Counted from the first letter of the stretch, positions 9,977 to 20,267 are shown. The stretch: DNA of 64,000 bases from Candidatus Pelagisphaera phototrophica (GCF_014529625.1 NZ_CP076039.1:372001-436000); one strand, 5' to 3'. Notes: a model not told the origin generated them from the letters alone. Numbers and translations are program-made.

Positions 9977-10873
9977 TTAGTGAACGATTTCCGTTCCGAT
10001 CCCCTTATCCGTAAAGATTTCCAGCAAAAGGCTATGAGGAAGACGTCCATCGATAAAGTGAACCCGATGTACGCCCGAATCCAACGCCTTTATCGAACTA
10101 TCGATCTTAGGCAGCATTCCTTGGCTGATCGTGCCATCAGCTTTCAGTTTGTTAATTTGATTTACCCTCAGTGTTGGGATAAGAGAATTGAGATCACTTG
10201 GATCGCTCAGCAAACCTGGAACATCGCTCAGATAAACCAGGCGCCTCGCTCTCAAAGCGCTGGCGACACAGGCTGCAGCCACATCTGCATTCACATTGTA
10301 CAAATTAGCGTCTGCTCCTTTGGCTACTGGTGAAATCACTGGCGTGTACCCGTCTCTGATCGCCTTTTTGATGATCTTGGACTTTACTGCCAGCACGTTG
10401 CCGACAAAACCCAAATCGACCGAATTGCCCTGACTATCTTCGGTATACTTTTCCCCTTCTAGTACCGTAGGGCCCGGAATTCCGAGTGGGCGATCGTTCC
10501 GAATTTGCAACATTTCGCATACATCGCTGTTCACTTGGTGGCTGAGGACTTCGTCTACCACTTTAATCGTGTTTTCATCCGTATACCGAAGGCCATTAAC
10601 GAACTTAGCTTCGAGACCCTTTTCCTCGAGAGCCCGGCTGATCGCTTTGCCGCCCCCATGAACGACTACTACATGAATCCCGACAGCTGAGAGAAAGGCA
10701 ATATCTCCCGCAACACTTGCTCGAATCTCAGGATTTGGATCATCCATAAAACTCCCGCCGTATTTTATCACAAATACAGAATTACGAAACTCCTGGACGT
10801 AAGGTAGGGCTTCGACCAATACCGCAGCCTTGGAGATAATATCATCCATCTTTTTCTGTCTAATATTCGCCAT
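9977..10873 (-). CDS. argB: acetylglutamate kinase
   Basis: Phosphorylates N-acetylglutamate, the second step of the pathway. An amino-acid-kinase fold is shown by [11 protein letters not shown] near the N-terminus, [30 protein letters not shown] and a C-terminus ending GIGTEIVH. The first 25 residues or so form an extra N-terminal helix ([20 protein letters not shown]) of the kind found in arginine-inhibited hexameric kinases, so feedback inhibition by arginine is likely, though inferred. It starts eight bases after the end of argJ, implying translational coupling. Confidence 0.95.
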   Translation of the reverse strand: MANIRQKKMDDIISKAAVLVEALPYVQEFRNSVFVIKYGGSFMDDPNPEIRASVAGDIAFLSAVGIHVVVVHGGGKAISRALEEKGLEAKFVNGLRYTDENTIKVVDEVLSHQVNSDVCEMLQIRNDRPLGIPGPTVLEGEKYTEDSQGNSVDLGFVGNVLAVKSKIIKKAIRDGYTPVISPVAKGADANLYNVNADVAAACVASALRARRLVYLSDVPGLLSDPSDLNSLIPTLRVNQINKLKADGTISQGMLPKIDSSIKALDSGVHRVHFIDGRLPHSLLLEIFTDKGIGTEIVH

Positions 10874-10881
10874 CGCTTGCG

Positions 10882-12102
10882 CTATTCGCTCTTGTTAAAA
10901 TCAACGTAATCTTCTGTCAGGTCACTAGCCCTCAATCTGAAATTACCATCACCTTGGTGCATGTTTATCCGAATCGTAAACCTCGGTTTCGAAACAACCT
11001 TCTTCCACTTAGGTTTATTTTCCGGTACGGGATCTCCCCCAACGAGAGCCGGTACGCCGTCATAACTGATATCAATAATGTACTGATCAATCTGAGCATT
11101 CGCATAGCCAAGCGCCTCCATCAATCGGCCCCAGTTAGGATCGTTGCCATACCATGATGTCTTCACGAGCAATGAATTGCCGATTGAGCGAGAGATGCTC
11201 TCAGCATCTTGATCACTTGCAGCTCCCGCAACTAGTATTTCAACAACCTTTGTAATTCGCTCGCCGTCTGCCACGATCTTGTCGGCCAGGCAATCACAAA
11301 CCTGGAACAACGCTTCCTGGAAGCGTTTCATCGAAGTTTCATCGAGTGATACCCCTGATTGTCCGTTCGCCAGAAGCAGTACCGTATCGTTGGTGCTCAT
11401 ATCACCGTCAACCGTGATCGCATTGAAGGAATGTTTGACCGACTCTTTTAATAGATCTTGGAGAACCGTTGATTCCGCAGCGATATCAGTGGTGATAAAA
11501 GCTAGCATCGTTGCCATATTAGGCTGGATCATCCCCGCACCCTTGGCAGCCCCTCCAATGGTCACTGTATTGCCTTCTACTGCAAAGGTTGCAGTGCATG
11601 TCTTCTTCCTTGTATCTGATGTTAAGATACACTCAGAAAATTTTGTCCCTTCCTTCTCTCCATCAAGAGCCCTCGAAGCTACAGACTTAACTGTGGGAGT
11701 AATTTTATCCATCGGCAAAAAATCGCCGATTCTTCCGGTGGAGCAGACAAGAAAGCTGCCCTTCGGGCTACCACTCGCTGACTCCGCTGTCTGGAGCATC
11801 GACAGTGAGTCCGAAATTCCCTGGTTTCCTGTACAGGCATTCGCATTTCCACTATTAGCAACAAGGCCAAAAACGGGGCCCCCAGCTCGTAAGACTCTCT
11901 CGCAGTCGAGAACCGGTGCAGCTTTCACTGCGTTCTTCGTAAAAACTCCTGCAGCGGCACAGGGTGCAATCGAATACAAGACCCCGGTATCCAATCTTTC
12001 GTCACCCTTGCCACGAATATCCGCCGAGTCTGCAGAAGCAAAGAATCCCTCTGAATCCGTAACACCTTCCGTGTCCGTTTTGAATGTGATAGAACTAGAC
12101 AT
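10882..12102 (-). CDS. argJ: bifunctional ornithine acetyltransferase / N-acetylglutamate synthase
   Basis: Transfers the acetyl group from N-acetylornithine to glutamate, releasing ornithine and recycling acetylglutamate. The 406-residue precursor has the self-cleavage site [14 protein letters not shown], in which Thr198 is expected to become the N-terminal nucleophile of the beta chain. The C-terminus ([19 protein letters not shown]) is typical. Its presence means this organism uses the cyclic route. The start overlaps the end of argC by eight bases. Whether it also makes acetylglutamate from acetyl-CoA cannot be read from sequence. Confidence 0.95.
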   Translation of the reverse strand: MSSSITFKTDTEGVTDSEGFFASADSADIRGKGDERLDTGVLYSIAPCAAAGVFTKNAVKAAPVLDCERVLRAGGPVFGLVANSGNANACTGNQGISDSLSMLQTAESASGSPKGSFLVCSTGRIGDFLPMDKITPTVKSVASRALDGEKEGTKFSECILTSDTRKKTCTATFAVEGNTVTIGGAAKGAGMIQPNMATMLAFITTDIAAESTVLQDLLKESVKHSFNAITVDGDMSTNDTVLLLANGQSGVSLDETSMKRFQEALFQVCDCLADKIVADGERITKVVEILVAGAASDQDAESISRSIGNSLLVKTSWYGNDPNWGRLMEALGYANAQIDQYIIDISYDGVPALVGGDPVPENKPKWKKVVSKPRFTIRINMHQGDGNFRLRASDLTEDYVDFNKSE

Positions 12103-13126
12103 TGAGCAATCCCGTTGTTTCGTCCCAACCTTGCCATAGGTTCATGATTTGTACTGCCTGCCCAGCTAGACCTTTCATAAGGTTATCTTCCGCAGACGTA
12201 ATCACGAAATTCCCGGTTCTTTCATCCTTGGTGGCAGACATATCGACCCGATTAGTTCCAACCGTGTACTTCGTCTCAGGTCTAGTATCCGCTGAAAGGA
12301 TATAAACAAACGGACGTCCACCGTAGGCTTCCTTCCAAGCGCCATAGAGATCCTCGATAGTCGACTGCCCAGCCGGCACCGTAATCGTAGTTAGAATACC
12401 ACGATTCATGGGTGCAAGGTGAGGATTGAACTGGAGCACTACCGGTCCCTGTCCGGCGAGCCCAAGTTGCTCTTCGATTTCTGAAAGATGCCGGTGCTTG
12501 GGAATTCCATACGCTTTTGCACTTTCATTTACTTCACAATAGGAGAATGCCTGACTAGACTGCTTCCCTGCACCGCTGGTGCCGCTAAAGGAGTTCGCCA
12601 CGATGTGCTTCGTTCCAATCACTTGCTTTTTCAAAAGAGGATAAAGCGGAATCAGAATACTCGTCGGATAACAACCTGGGCAGGCAAAGAGCTTTTTCTC
12701 AGCCCATCCGTCTTCAGTAATTTCAGGCAATACATACTGAGAGTCCTTTAGGAGCACTTCATCTGGATGGGGCTGCCCATAATACTCTTTGTAAATAGCC
12801 GGATCAGAAATCCTAAAATCCGCACTACAGTCTATTACCTTTTTTCCCGATTTTGAAATTACTCCTGCATACTCGGCAGCTACCCCATGCGGGACCGCCA
12901 AGAACACGCAATCGATATCCGTTCTGGCTGCCAAGGCGTGTGGATCAGAGTTTTCAAACTTCAATGAATCGAGGACACTTCGCAACTCAGGCATCACTGA
13001 GCCAACGCTTTTGCCCGCTTCGCTTCTCGAGGTAACAGCCACGAGATTAGCTTTCGGATGAGCCGCTAGTATTTTGACGAGAATCTCTCCGCCATATCCG
13101 GATGCGCCTACGATTGCCGTGTTCAT
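12095..13126 (-). CDS. argC: N-acetyl-gamma-glutamyl-phosphate reductase
   Basis: Reduces acetylglutamyl phosphate to the semialdehyde with NADPH. The 343 residues begin with the nucleotide-binding MNTAIVGASGYGGEIL, and the catalytic Cys152 lies in FACPGCYPTSILIPL. It is the first gene of the arginine series, 160 bases after the rpsI stop and beyond a clear terminator, so a promoter is expected between about 13,127 and 13,220. The leader has no Shine-Dalgarno sequence. Confidence 0.96.
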   Translation of the reverse strand: MNTAIVGASGYGGEILVKILAAHPKANLVAVTSRSEAGKSVGSVMPELRSVLDSLKFENSDPHALAARTDIDCVFLAVPHGVAAEYAGVISKSGKKVIDCSADFRISDPAIYKEYYGQPHPDEVLLKDSQYVLPEITEDGWAEKKLFACPGCYPTSILIPLYPLLKKQVIGTKHIVANSFSGTSGAGKQSSQAFSYCEVNESAKAYGIPKHRHLSEIEEQLGLAGQGPVVLQFNPHLAPMNRGILTTITVPAGQSTIEDLYGAWKEAYGGRPFVYILSADTRPETKYTVGTNRVDMSATKDERTGNFVITSAEDNLMKGLAGQAVQIMNLWQGWDETTGLLNV

Positions 13127-13223
13127 TGAATAATTCGCTTAAATTGTCTGTCTTGAAAATTAGTTCCAACGGGTTTGATCGCTGGATAGAAGAGGTAATA
13201 TAAAATTAATGATGTATGAAAAC

Positions 13224-13260
13224 AAAAAGACCCCCTGAGGTAGTGAAACCAGAGAGGGCC
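13224..13260 (-). terminator. intrinsic terminator after rpsI
   Basis: On the minus strand GGCCCTCT pairs with AGGGGGTC (eight pairs, two of them G-U) around a 16-base loop and is followed at once by TTTTTG. It lies 27 bases after the rpsI stop and separates the ribosomal genes from argC. Confidence 0.65.
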
Positions 13261-13286
13261 TTGTCGAAAAAGTATTTTGAGTTGGC

Positions 13287-13685
13287 TTAGCGCTTTGAGA
13301 ACTGGAATTTCTTACGCGCCCCTGGTTGTCCTGCCTTCTTGCGTTCCTTCATTCGAGGGTCGCGAGTAAGGTGACCGGCTTGCTTCAACTGTATTCGAAG
13401 CTCTGAATCAAACTTGAGTAGCGCACGTGCGATACCGAGTGCCAATGCACCCGCTTGGCCACTGTCTCCGCCGCCTTGCACTTTGGCAACTACATCAAAT
13501 TTGTCTTTCGCTTCGATTGTGGTGAACGGAAGCAGAGCGGACCGGGAGAAATTCTCGTGAGAAAAGAAATCGGCAGCGGCTTTGTCGTTGATCTTAACCT
13601 GACCTGAGCCTTCCGTTAGCCGTATGCGAGCGACCGCCGTTTTCCGGCGTCCGGTTCCAAGGTATTCACTGTTGGTGTCTGCCAT
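13287..13685 (-). CDS. rpsI: 30S ribosomal protein S9
   Basis: A 132-residue small-subunit protein whose C-terminal tail reaches the P-site tRNA. Seen: GTGRRKTAVARIRLTEGSG at the N-terminus, GQAGALALGIARALL in the middle and the invariant basic end KKFQFSKR. It follows rplM by 15 bases, the conserved L13-S9 pair. Confidence 0.98.
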   Translation of the reverse strand: MADTNSEYLGTGRRKTAVARIRLTEGSGQVKINDKAAADFFSHENFSRSALLPFTTIEAKDKFDVVAKVQGGGDSGQAGALALGIARALLKFDSELRIQLKQAGHLTRDPRMKERKKAGQPGARKKFQFSKR

Positions 13686-13700
13686 TTTCTGAGAGTGTTA

Positions 13701-14129
13701 TTAAACTGATACCGCTTTGGGTTGTTGTGCTTCGTGAGGATGTTCCTCACCTGCGAACACCCTGAGCTTGGTGAGCATCTTGCTGGCCAGCCGGTTTTTA
13801 GGAAGCATTCCTTTGACGGCGTGCTTTACGACGAAATCGGGGCGTCTTTCCTGCATCTGGGCGACACTGAGATATTTTTCACCACCCACGTAGCCGCTGT
13901 AGAACATATACTTCTTCTGCTCGTTTTTCTTTCCCGTGAGAACGATTTTGTCGGCATTGATCACAACAACGAAATTTCCGGTGTCAACGTGCGGCGTGTA
14001 GGTGGCCTTGTCTCGGCCACGAAGCAAATTCGCTACTTTTACGGCGAGGCGGCCTAGGACTTGGTCCTTGGCGTCGACTATAACCCAGTCGCGTTTAGTG
14101 GTTTCCTTTTTGGCGAGAAATGTTTTCAT
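13701..14129 (-). CDS. rplM: 50S ribosomal protein L13
   Basis: A 142-residue early-assembly protein of the large subunit. Recognised by WVIVDAKDQVLGRLAVKVAN, GRDKATYTPHVDTGNFVVV and the later VKGMLPKNRLASKML. It is the first gene of the rplM-rpsI unit. A TTGACA box on the minus strand (14,176-14,181) lies about 50 bases ahead of the start and could be a -35 element, but no good -10 box follows at the expected distance. Confidence 0.98.
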   Translation of the reverse strand: MKTFLAKKETTKRDWVIVDAKDQVLGRLAVKVANLLRGRDKATYTPHVDTGNFVVVINADKIVLTGKKNEQKKYMFYSGYVGGEKYLSVAQMQERRPDFVVKHAVKGMLPKNRLASKMLTKLRVFAGEEHPHEAQQPKAVSV

Positions 14130-14237
14130 CGGATTTCGAGAAAAAGAGGAAAACTCCTACCCCCTCGCTAAGGCATGTCAATGATTTTGCGAGTTTTTTT
14201 GATTGGTCTGCCAAAGGGGATTCGAGTCCTTCTCGGA

Positions 14238-14918
14238 CTAGAATCTCATCGTTAGCGAGGTAGAGCCATGAAAGTGCGCTTCCGGAGTCGGCGACCCCTC
14301 TTCACTGTCCGAGTAATGGACCCCTATCGAGAGAACGGCGTTTTCTTTGAGTTGGACCGGAAAAACCACGTCCGCTCCGTAGTAAAGGTACTTACCAATA
14401 TCGTCCACATTTAGGAGTCCAAAGTGCACCCCAAGATCGACAGAAGTCTTCGCACCCAGAGGAACGCTGTACCGAGCGGACCCTTCGGAGGTAGTGGCAT
14501 CGATGTCCAAATCGCGGTAGAGGTAGAATGAGGCAACCACTCCCAAAATCTCACGTGTCACTCCCACGTAGGGCTCCAGTCGGCTATCACCGGTAGGGAA
14601 ATAATAGTAGGCTGCTCCAAAATCGACACTGGTCTTTTCGCCGATCGCCCAACCTTGGCCGACATAAAAATCCACTTCGTCGTCCCAACTCTCTGGCAAT
14701 CCACGATTTTCGATCGGCTGCGATGCCCAGATTCCCGCATAGAAGTCGTCTTTCCCAAACTCAATCGAAGGGTGAAATACATTGTCCGCCAGCTGGGCTC
14801 CGCGAAAAACGTACTTGGTGTCAAAGGTCAGGTCTAGACTGAGTGTATACTCCTCACTTTGCGAAATTGAGGCAGTAACCAGTGCAAATAGCCCTGCTGT
14901 GGTGTATCGAATGTTCAT
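14238..14918 (-). CDS. TorF-family putative outer-membrane beta-barrel protein
   Basis: A 226-residue protein with an N-terminal signal sequence (MNIRYTTAGLFALVTASISQ) and then alternating short beta strands rich in Tyr, Gly, Asp and aromatic residues, ending in Phe (LTMRF), as outer-membrane barrels do. TFDTKYVFRG and FYAGIWAS match the TorF/Gcw_chp family of putative porins. The substrate is unknown. It stands alone between rplM and the peptidase gene, on the same strand as both. Confidence 0.7.
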   Translation of the reverse strand: MNIRYTTAGLFALVTASISQSEEYTLSLDLTFDTKYVFRGAQLADNVFHPSIEFGKDDFYAGIWASQPIENRGLPESWDDEVDFYVGQGWAIGEKTSVDFGAAYYYFPTGDSRLEPYVGVTREILGVVASFYLYRDLDIDATTSEGSARYSVPLGAKTSVDLGVHFGLLNVDDIGKYLYYGADVVFPVQLKENAVLSIGVHYSDSEEGSPTPEAHFHGSTSLTMRF

Positions 14919-15058
14919 TTCAGGTTTGGTTTGATTCGAGAAACAAGTCTGACAATAGAACCCACCATTAGTTGCTCATTTGCAGCATGCGAGCCGAGAA
15001 TTCTAACAGTTTTGCCCTATTTTCGAAAATTTCGCTTAGGCTTCCCAAGTCTTGGGTG

Positions 15059-17146
15059 TCATCGCAACATTTTCCAAAGGTAGGCGTAAGACAAGGCTGA
15101 CGTGTAAGCTCGCTGATTTGGATTAGTTCCGCCACCATGACCTCCTTCCGTGTTTTCGTAATAGTAAACCAGCTTACCAAACTCCTGCAAACGTGCAACC
15201 ATTTTGCGGGCATGGGCAGGGTGAACCCGATCGTCTCGAGTGTTGGTCCAGTAATAGACTTCCGGATATTCTTTGTCAGGACTCAGGTTTTGATAGGGAG
15301 ACCAAAGCTTCATATACTCCCAATCCTCGGTATCAGGATTTCCATATTCAGCCATCCAACTGGCACCCGCCAGCAATTTGTTGTAGCGTTTCATATCCGC
15401 TAAAGGGACCGCACTTACAACTGCCTTGAATAGGTCGGGCCGCTGGGTAAAGGCTCCGCTCACTAACAGGCCCCCTTGCGAGCCACCCTGTATCCCGAGG
15501 TGTTCAGCCGAGGTGATTTTTCGCCTGATTAGGTCTTCAGCTACTGCAATCAGATCATCAAAGTTTGTCTGGTGTTTTTCTTTTATGGCCGCGGTATGCC
15601 ACTTCGGGCCAAACTCTCCCCCTCCACGAATGTTCGCCAAAACGTAAACGCCCCCACGCTCAAGCCAGGCAGAACCCACCGAACTTGAGTAGCGGGGCTT
15701 TTGAGAGATCTCGAATCCTCCATAGGCATAGACGAGGGTTGGATTTTTGCTATCCGCTTGAAAGCCCCTTGGCATCACCAAAAAATATGGGATCTTCGTG
15801 CCGTCTTTGGACGTAGCTTCGTTTTGCACAACGCGCATCCCCGTCGGGTCAAACCAAGCAGGGGACGTTTTAACCTTTCTGGGAAGCCCACCATCGTCTA
15901 CATGGAAGAGACTGGAAGGTGTCAGAAAATCCGAATAGAAGAAAAAGAAGCTGTTATCTCGCTCACTACTACTAGCCAGTGCAACCGTACCCAATCCAGG
16001 CAGGCCTATCTCTTCTTTTAACCATGAGTCCTTAGACAGTCTCAATCGGTAAAGGCGACTGGAGACGTTATCTAGAGTGGAGTAGATCAAGTGATCGCGC
16101 GTGTGGGCAAGGCTGTTAAAGGCGATCCTTTCTTCTGGATAAAAGAGAATTTCAAAGTCTCGATTACCCTGCAGGAAATCATCTAGACCAATAGCCAGCA
16201 GCGCATCACCTGGATAGTTGCTACCGTCGATCGCCCAGTCCGATCGCAAGTAAATCAATAGCCTTTCCTTGAATATGAATTTCAGCTCAGCGTCATCTGG
16301 CAGATCCAGCTTTACGAGACGCTCTCCCAGTTTCAGATAACTAGTGTTCCTGAAAAATTCAGGTGAAACGGATACTATCTCGTAGCGGTTCTCTGGTCTA
16401 TGGGAAACGTAGGTACCGGCGGAAACATCTTCAGTCCGCCCTTCGAAAGTGATAGTCGCCTCAGACAATGTTTGGCCACGGCTCCACCGTTTGGATATAC
16501 GAGGGTATCCAGAATCCGTTAGCGTTTCGTTGCCGAAATCTGTTCCCACGTAGAGGGTGTTTTCATCGAGCCAAGAGACGCGGGACTTGGCTTCGGGCAG
16601 GTAGAATCCATTCTCAACAAATCGTTTTTCCTGAGTATCAAATTCCCTCTGGACCGTGGCGTCTGCCCCACCTCGAGAAAGCCGAATCATCGCAAATCTG
16701 TCTTCGGGAGGCAAAAAAGTAACTCCCTTCCATACCCAGTTTTCACCCTCAGCGGCTTCAAGCGCGTCAAGATCAAGCACGATTCCCCAATCTGGCTCGT
16801 CCTCAAAGTAACTTTCCACTCTTGTACGCCGCCAAATTCCCCGCACGTGATCTGTGTCCTGCCAGAAATTGTAAAGCATCCCCCCACTATAGGCAGGACC
16901 TGGGATTCGGTCCTTGGAATTGTAGATTTCCACAAACTTGGCGTGAATGCCTTCGAACTCGGGAACTGCCTCAAACTCAGTCGTCGTCTTTTCGCTAATC
17001 TCCTTGGCCCAGGCGAGCGCCTTTTCGCTTTCGACCTCCTCCATCCACGCGTAGGGATCATCTTCAATAGCGGCAGAAACCAAAAGGGCGGCAACAAGCG
17101 AGCAGGCAATTGCTAAAATGGGTTGGGGCTTTCGGCCGAGATGCAT
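15059..17146 (-). CDS. secreted prolyl oligopeptidase-family serine peptidase (S9A)
   Basis: A 695-residue peptidase cleaving short proline-containing peptides, with an N-terminal beta-propeller and a C-terminal alpha/beta-hydrolase domain. The nucleophile lies in GIQGGSQGGLLVSGAF (about Ser556), the Asp in NTRDDRVHP and the His in EGGHGGGTN. ATG 17146 is chosen over the more upstream TTG 17185 because it gives a clean signal peptide (basic MHLGRKPQP, then ILAIACSLVAALLVSAA). Export to the periplasm or outside is therefore likely. It probably serves peptide scavenging. Confidence 0.88.
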   Translation of the reverse strand: MHLGRKPQPILAIACSLVAALLVSAAIEDDPYAWMEEVESEKALAWAKEISEKTTTEFEAVPEFEGIHAKFVEIYNSKDRIPGPAYSGGMLYNFWQDTDHVRGIWRRTRVESYFEDEPDWGIVLDLDALEAAEGENWVWKGVTFLPPEDRFAMIRLSRGGADATVQREFDTQEKRFVENGFYLPEAKSRVSWLDENTLYVGTDFGNETLTDSGYPRISKRWSRGQTLSEATITFEGRTEDVSAGTYVSHRPENRYEIVSVSPEFFRNTSYLKLGERLVKLDLPDDAELKFIFKERLLIYLRSDWAIDGSNYPGDALLAIGLDDFLQGNRDFEILFYPEERIAFNSLAHTRDHLIYSTLDNVSSRLYRLRLSKDSWLKEEIGLPGLGTVALASSSERDNSFFFFYSDFLTPSSLFHVDDGGLPRKVKTSPAWFDPTGMRVVQNEATSKDGTKIPYFLVMPRGFQADSKNPTLVYAYGGFEISQKPRYSSSVGSAWLERGGVYVLANIRGGGEFGPKWHTAAIKEKHQTNFDDLIAVAEDLIRRKITSAEHLGIQGGSQGGLLVSGAFTQRPDLFKAVVSAVPLADMKRYNKLLAGASWMAEYGNPDTEDWEYMKLWSPYQNLSPDKEYPEVYYWTNTRDDRVHPAHARKMVARLQEFGKLVYYYENTEGGHGGGTNPNQRAYTSALSYAYLWKMLR

Positions 17147-17304
17147 AGACGAAATATAGTGACTCAATCTAAATTTGGAAGGCAAAGTTCACGTCGGACT
17201 CAGAAAGCGGAATGATGATTTAAATAGGCGATTGAACAGCGGATGAATGGTACTGGGTGAAAATTTGGCTAGATTAAGACGCTGCGCCGATTGATTCTTG
17301 TCCC

Positions 17305-17673
17305 ATGAACTTTAAAAATGTCGGTGCCCTATCGTCCGCACTCGCAATCGGCCTAGGAGCGTTGGGAGCTCACAAACTTGAAGCCCAATTAGTGGCTCAT
17401 GGAACACTCGAAGCCTGGAAGACCGCAGCGTTTTACCATTTGGTGCACTCGGTAGCTCTGTACTTCCTCGCAGCTTTAGAATCTCGAGATCTCGACCGTT
17501 TAGCCCAAGTCGCCATGTGGCTTTGGTTTGGCGGCATTCTTTTGTTTTCCGGATCGCTTTACGGACTGGCTCTCACACGATGGCCCGTACTGGGACCCAT
17601 TACACCTTTGGGAGGATTGAGTTTAATCGCCGGCTGGATAGTTTTGCTCTTTTCGAGGAGCAAATCGTTTTAA
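17305..17673 (+). CDS. DUF423 family membrane protein (YgdD-like)
   Basis: A 122-residue, largely hydrophobic protein with about four predicted helices. LGALGAHKLEAQL, TAAFYHLVHSVAL and the closing GGLSLIAGWIVLLFSRS fit DUF423. The family is widespread and its function is not known. It is followed after seven bases by the CCA-adding enzyme, so both are probably on one transcript. Confidence 0.85.
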   Translation: MNFKNVGALSSALAIGLGALGAHKLEAQLVAHGTLEAWKTAAFYHLVHSVALYFLAALESRDLDRLAQVAMWLWFGGILLFSGSLYGLALTRWPVLGPITPLGGLSLIAGWIVLLFSRSKSF

Positions 17674-17680
17674 GGCATTC

Positions 17681-19105
17681 ATGACAGCACACCCGACAGT
17701 AATACCCTTCAAAATCCGAATCCCTCGAGGACTCAAGGAGGCCATTGCTCTCTTAAATGAGATAGGGGGGGAAAGCCGCCTTGTCGGTGGCTGTGTCCGG
17801 GATGCCTTGCTCGGCAATGAACCGTCTGATTTCGACGTGGAGGTGTACGGATTGGAAATTGAAGCCATTGTCGAAGCGCTTCGTAAAACGGGGAGGACTG
17901 ACTTGGTGGGGAAGTCATTCGCAGTCGTCAAATTTTGGACCCAAGGGGCAGAATACGATTTCACCGTCCCACGAACAGAATGCAAATCTGGCACGGGCCA
18001 CCGTGGCTTTGAAGTGCAGGCTGATCCAAATCTCGAGCCTGAAGTAGCACTGAAACGTCGGGATTTCACTATCAACGCTCTCCAATACGATCCCAATAAG
18101 GGCGTGGTGATTGACTACTTCGGTGGTCGGGATGATTTGGAAAAGGGTATTTTGCGCCATGTAAGCAAAGCGTTTTCAGAGGATCCGCTTCGGGCCTTGC
18201 GGGCCATTCAATTTGCAGGACGTTTCGGGCTCTTGCTCGATCCCAGTACTGCCCAACTTTGTCGGGAAATGAAACGGGAGTATTCTAGTCTGGCGATTGA
18301 ACGCGTTTGGGGTGAGTGGTGTAAGTGGTCAACCAAATCTATCTTCCCATCCAAGGGCCTAATCGCTCTAAGAGACTCAGGCTGGATTTCCTTTTTCCCG
18401 GAAATCAACTCGCTCGTCCGCCTACCACAAGATCCCGAATGGCACCCCGAAGGCGATGTATTTATTCATACACTACATTGTTTGGATGCCGTAGTTGATT
18501 CACCCGAATGGCAGGACTATGCCGACCATAAACGTTCTGTATTAATATTCTCAGTACTGTGTCACGATCTCGGCAAAGCTCGATGCACCCGTTTCGCGGA
18601 AAAGCGAGGGAAACTCCGCTGGATTAGTCCAGGACACGATCAGGAAAGCGGTTGGCTTTCGGAATCTTTTCTAACCCGAATCGGGACTCCTCTCGGGATT
18701 CAAGAGAAGGTAAGGAAACTCGTTGAAAACCATCACTACCTAAATTCATTTCCGGATTCGAAGCCTTCAGATGCAAGCCTTCGTAGGCTTTCAAGACGTA
18801 TCAATCCCGCCACGACAGAAGAACTTCACCAAGTTATGCTAGCGGACCACCAAGGAAGACCACCGCTTATTTCCGAAGCCCAAGAAAAACGCTTGGTCGA
18901 ATTCAAAGCACGAATTGCCGAACTAGAGTTAAAAGATTCTGCACCCAAGGCTCTGTTGCGCGGGCGCCATTTGATTGAGCACGGCAGAAAACCAGGTCCC
19001 GAATTTAAACCCATTTTGGATCGAGCCTACGAAGCACAGCTGGACGGGGCGTTTGAAGATGTGGGTGGCGCTCTTGATTGGGTGCGTTCACAGTCATTGT
19101 TTTGA
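17681..19105 (+). CDS. cca: tRNA nucleotidyltransferase (CCA-adding enzyme) with HD domain
   Basis: Adds or repairs the 3'-terminal CCA of tRNAs. The 474 residues show the class II head: RLVGGCVRDALLG, then the metal-binding carboxylates Asp50 and Asp52 (SDFDVEVYG), RRDFTINALQY and DPLRALRAIQFAGRFG. A C-terminal HD phosphohydrolase domain carries LCHDLGKA at about residue 294. A poly(A) polymerase cannot be excluded from sequence alone, but no competing CCA enzyme is seen here. Confidence 0.9.
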   Translation: MTAHPTVIPFKIRIPRGLKEAIALLNEIGGESRLVGGCVRDALLGNEPSDFDVEVYGLEIEAIVEALRKTGRTDLVGKSFAVVKFWTQGAEYDFTVPRTECKSGTGHRGFEVQADPNLEPEVALKRRDFTINALQYDPNKGVVIDYFGGRDDLEKGILRHVSKAFSEDPLRALRAIQFAGRFGLLLDPSTAQLCREMKREYSSLAIERVWGEWCKWSTKSIFPSKGLIALRDSGWISFFPEINSLVRLPQDPEWHPEGDVFIHTLHCLDAVVDSPEWQDYADHKRSVLIFSVLCHDLGKARCTRFAEKRGKLRWISPGHDQESGWLSESFLTRIGTPLGIQEKVRKLVENHHYLNSFPDSKPSDASLRRLSRRINPATTEELHQVMLADHQGRPPLISEAQEKRLVEFKARIAELELKDSAPKALLRGRHLIEHGRKPGPEFKPILDRAYEAQLDGAFEDVGGALDWVRSQSLF

Positions 19106-19109
19106 GATT

Positions 19110-19174
19110 GTAGGAACGGTTTTACACCGGCGATGATCCTTAACAGTGGATCGCGGCGTAAAGCCGTATCCTAC
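19110..19174. repeat. long hairpin repeat element
   Basis: Two arms of nearly 30 bases pair across a short TTAACA loop: the left starts GTAGGAACGGTTTTAC, and the right, read on the minus strand, starts GTAGGATACGGCTTTACG. The bases to about 19,290 continue as non-coding, partly palindromic sequence. It lies between the cca end and the convergent tal end. It is probably a dispersed REP/MITE-type element; it has no T-run that would make it a simple terminator. Confidence 0.55.
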
Positions 19175-19292
19175 GAGATACTTGAGGGTAGATGACACAG
19201 CAATGCGGTCGTCGCAATCGACACTCCTGTAGAGAATTGAACCGAGTTGTGTCAAATCCAACCGTTGTGGCGCGAGCACCAGCCCTACGCGC

Positions 19293-20267
19293 TCACCATA
19301 GTTTGGTTTGAATCATTGTCTCTAGCTTCCGAATATCCGCGGCAAAGTTTCGAATTCCTTCAGCGGTTTTTTCACTCGCCATGGCGTCTTCGCTCATCAT
19401 CCATCGGAAAGACTTTTCCGAAACTTCAATTCGCTCAATATCCATGCTTTGAGCCGCATCAGGACTAAGTTTTCGTTCAACGTTATCGTCGCTTGACTGA
19501 AGCTCAGACAGGAATCCCGGGGAAATTGTCAGCAAGTCACAACCCGCTAGTTCGACGATTTCTCCTTTGTTTCGGAAGCTTGCTCCCATGACTTCAGTAC
19601 TGTATCCAAATTTTTTGTAGTAGTTATAGATACTCTGGACCGACTGAACGCCGGGATCATCTTGTGGAGCATAATCCTGACCTGTCTTCGCTTTGAACCA
19701 GTCCATGATTCGGCCCACGAACGGGGAAACTAGAGTGATTTCAGATTCTGCACAATGAACCGCCTGAACCAAAGAAAACAGGAGGGTTAGGTTGCAATGT
19801 ATGCCTTCTTTTTCCAATTCTTTCGCGGCATTGATTCCCTCCCAGGTTGAAGCGATTTTAATCAACACGCGATTGGAATCTACGCCTTTAGATCGATAGA
19901 GTTTAATTATTTCCCTAGCTTTGGCGATCGTGCCTTCAGTATCATAGGAGAGTCGGGCATCCACCTCCGTCGATACTCGTCCCGGAATAATATTCAAAAT
20001 CTCTATACCGAGCAAGACGAGCAATTCACTAGCCACGGCATCCACTAGAGCCTGACCTGACAATCCACTGTCTCGGCAGCTTGCTACTGCTTTATCCGCA
20101 AGACTTGCATATTCGTCTTTTTCAACCGCTTTTAGAATCAAGGTAGGGTTGGTAGTCGCGTCTTGAGGGGCGAATTCCTTAATCGTTTGGAAGTCTCCCG
20201 TATCTGCGACGACGGTTGTGAATTGCTTTAGTTGGTCGAGTTGGCTCAGTGCCGAGACATCAGTCAT
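19293..20267 (-). CDS. tal: transaldolase
   Basis: Moves a dihydroxyacetone unit between sugar phosphates in the non-oxidative pentose phosphate pathway. The 324-residue TalB-type enzyme has the Schiff-base Lys137 in [25 protein letters not shown] near the N-terminus and [13 protein letters not shown]. It is divergent from the SIS-domain gene, with a shared 158-base upstream region, and convergent with cca. Confidence 0.95.
   Translation of the reverse strand: MTDVSALSQLDQLKQFTTVVADTGDFQTIKEFAPQDATTNPTLILKAVEKDEYASLADKAVASCRDSGLSGQALVDAVASELLVLLGIEILNIIPGRVSTEVDARLSYDTEGTIAKAREIIKLYRSKGVDSNRVLIKIASTWEGINAAKELEKEGIHCNLTLLFSLVQAVHCAESEITLVSPFVGRIMDWFKAKTGQDYAPQDDPGVQSVQSIYNYYKKFGYSTEVMGASFRNKGEIVELAGCDLLTISPGFLSELQSSDDNVERKLSPDAAQSMDIERIEVSEKSFRWMMSEDAMASEKTAEGIRNFAADIRKLETMIQTKLW

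Noticed and set aside
14216-14245. Sequence resembling the T-arm of a tRNA (GATTCGAGTCC).
   Set aside because: The T-stem does not pair properly and no acceptor, D- or anticodon arm lies upstream; it is better read as a small hairpin at the end of the TorF-like gene.
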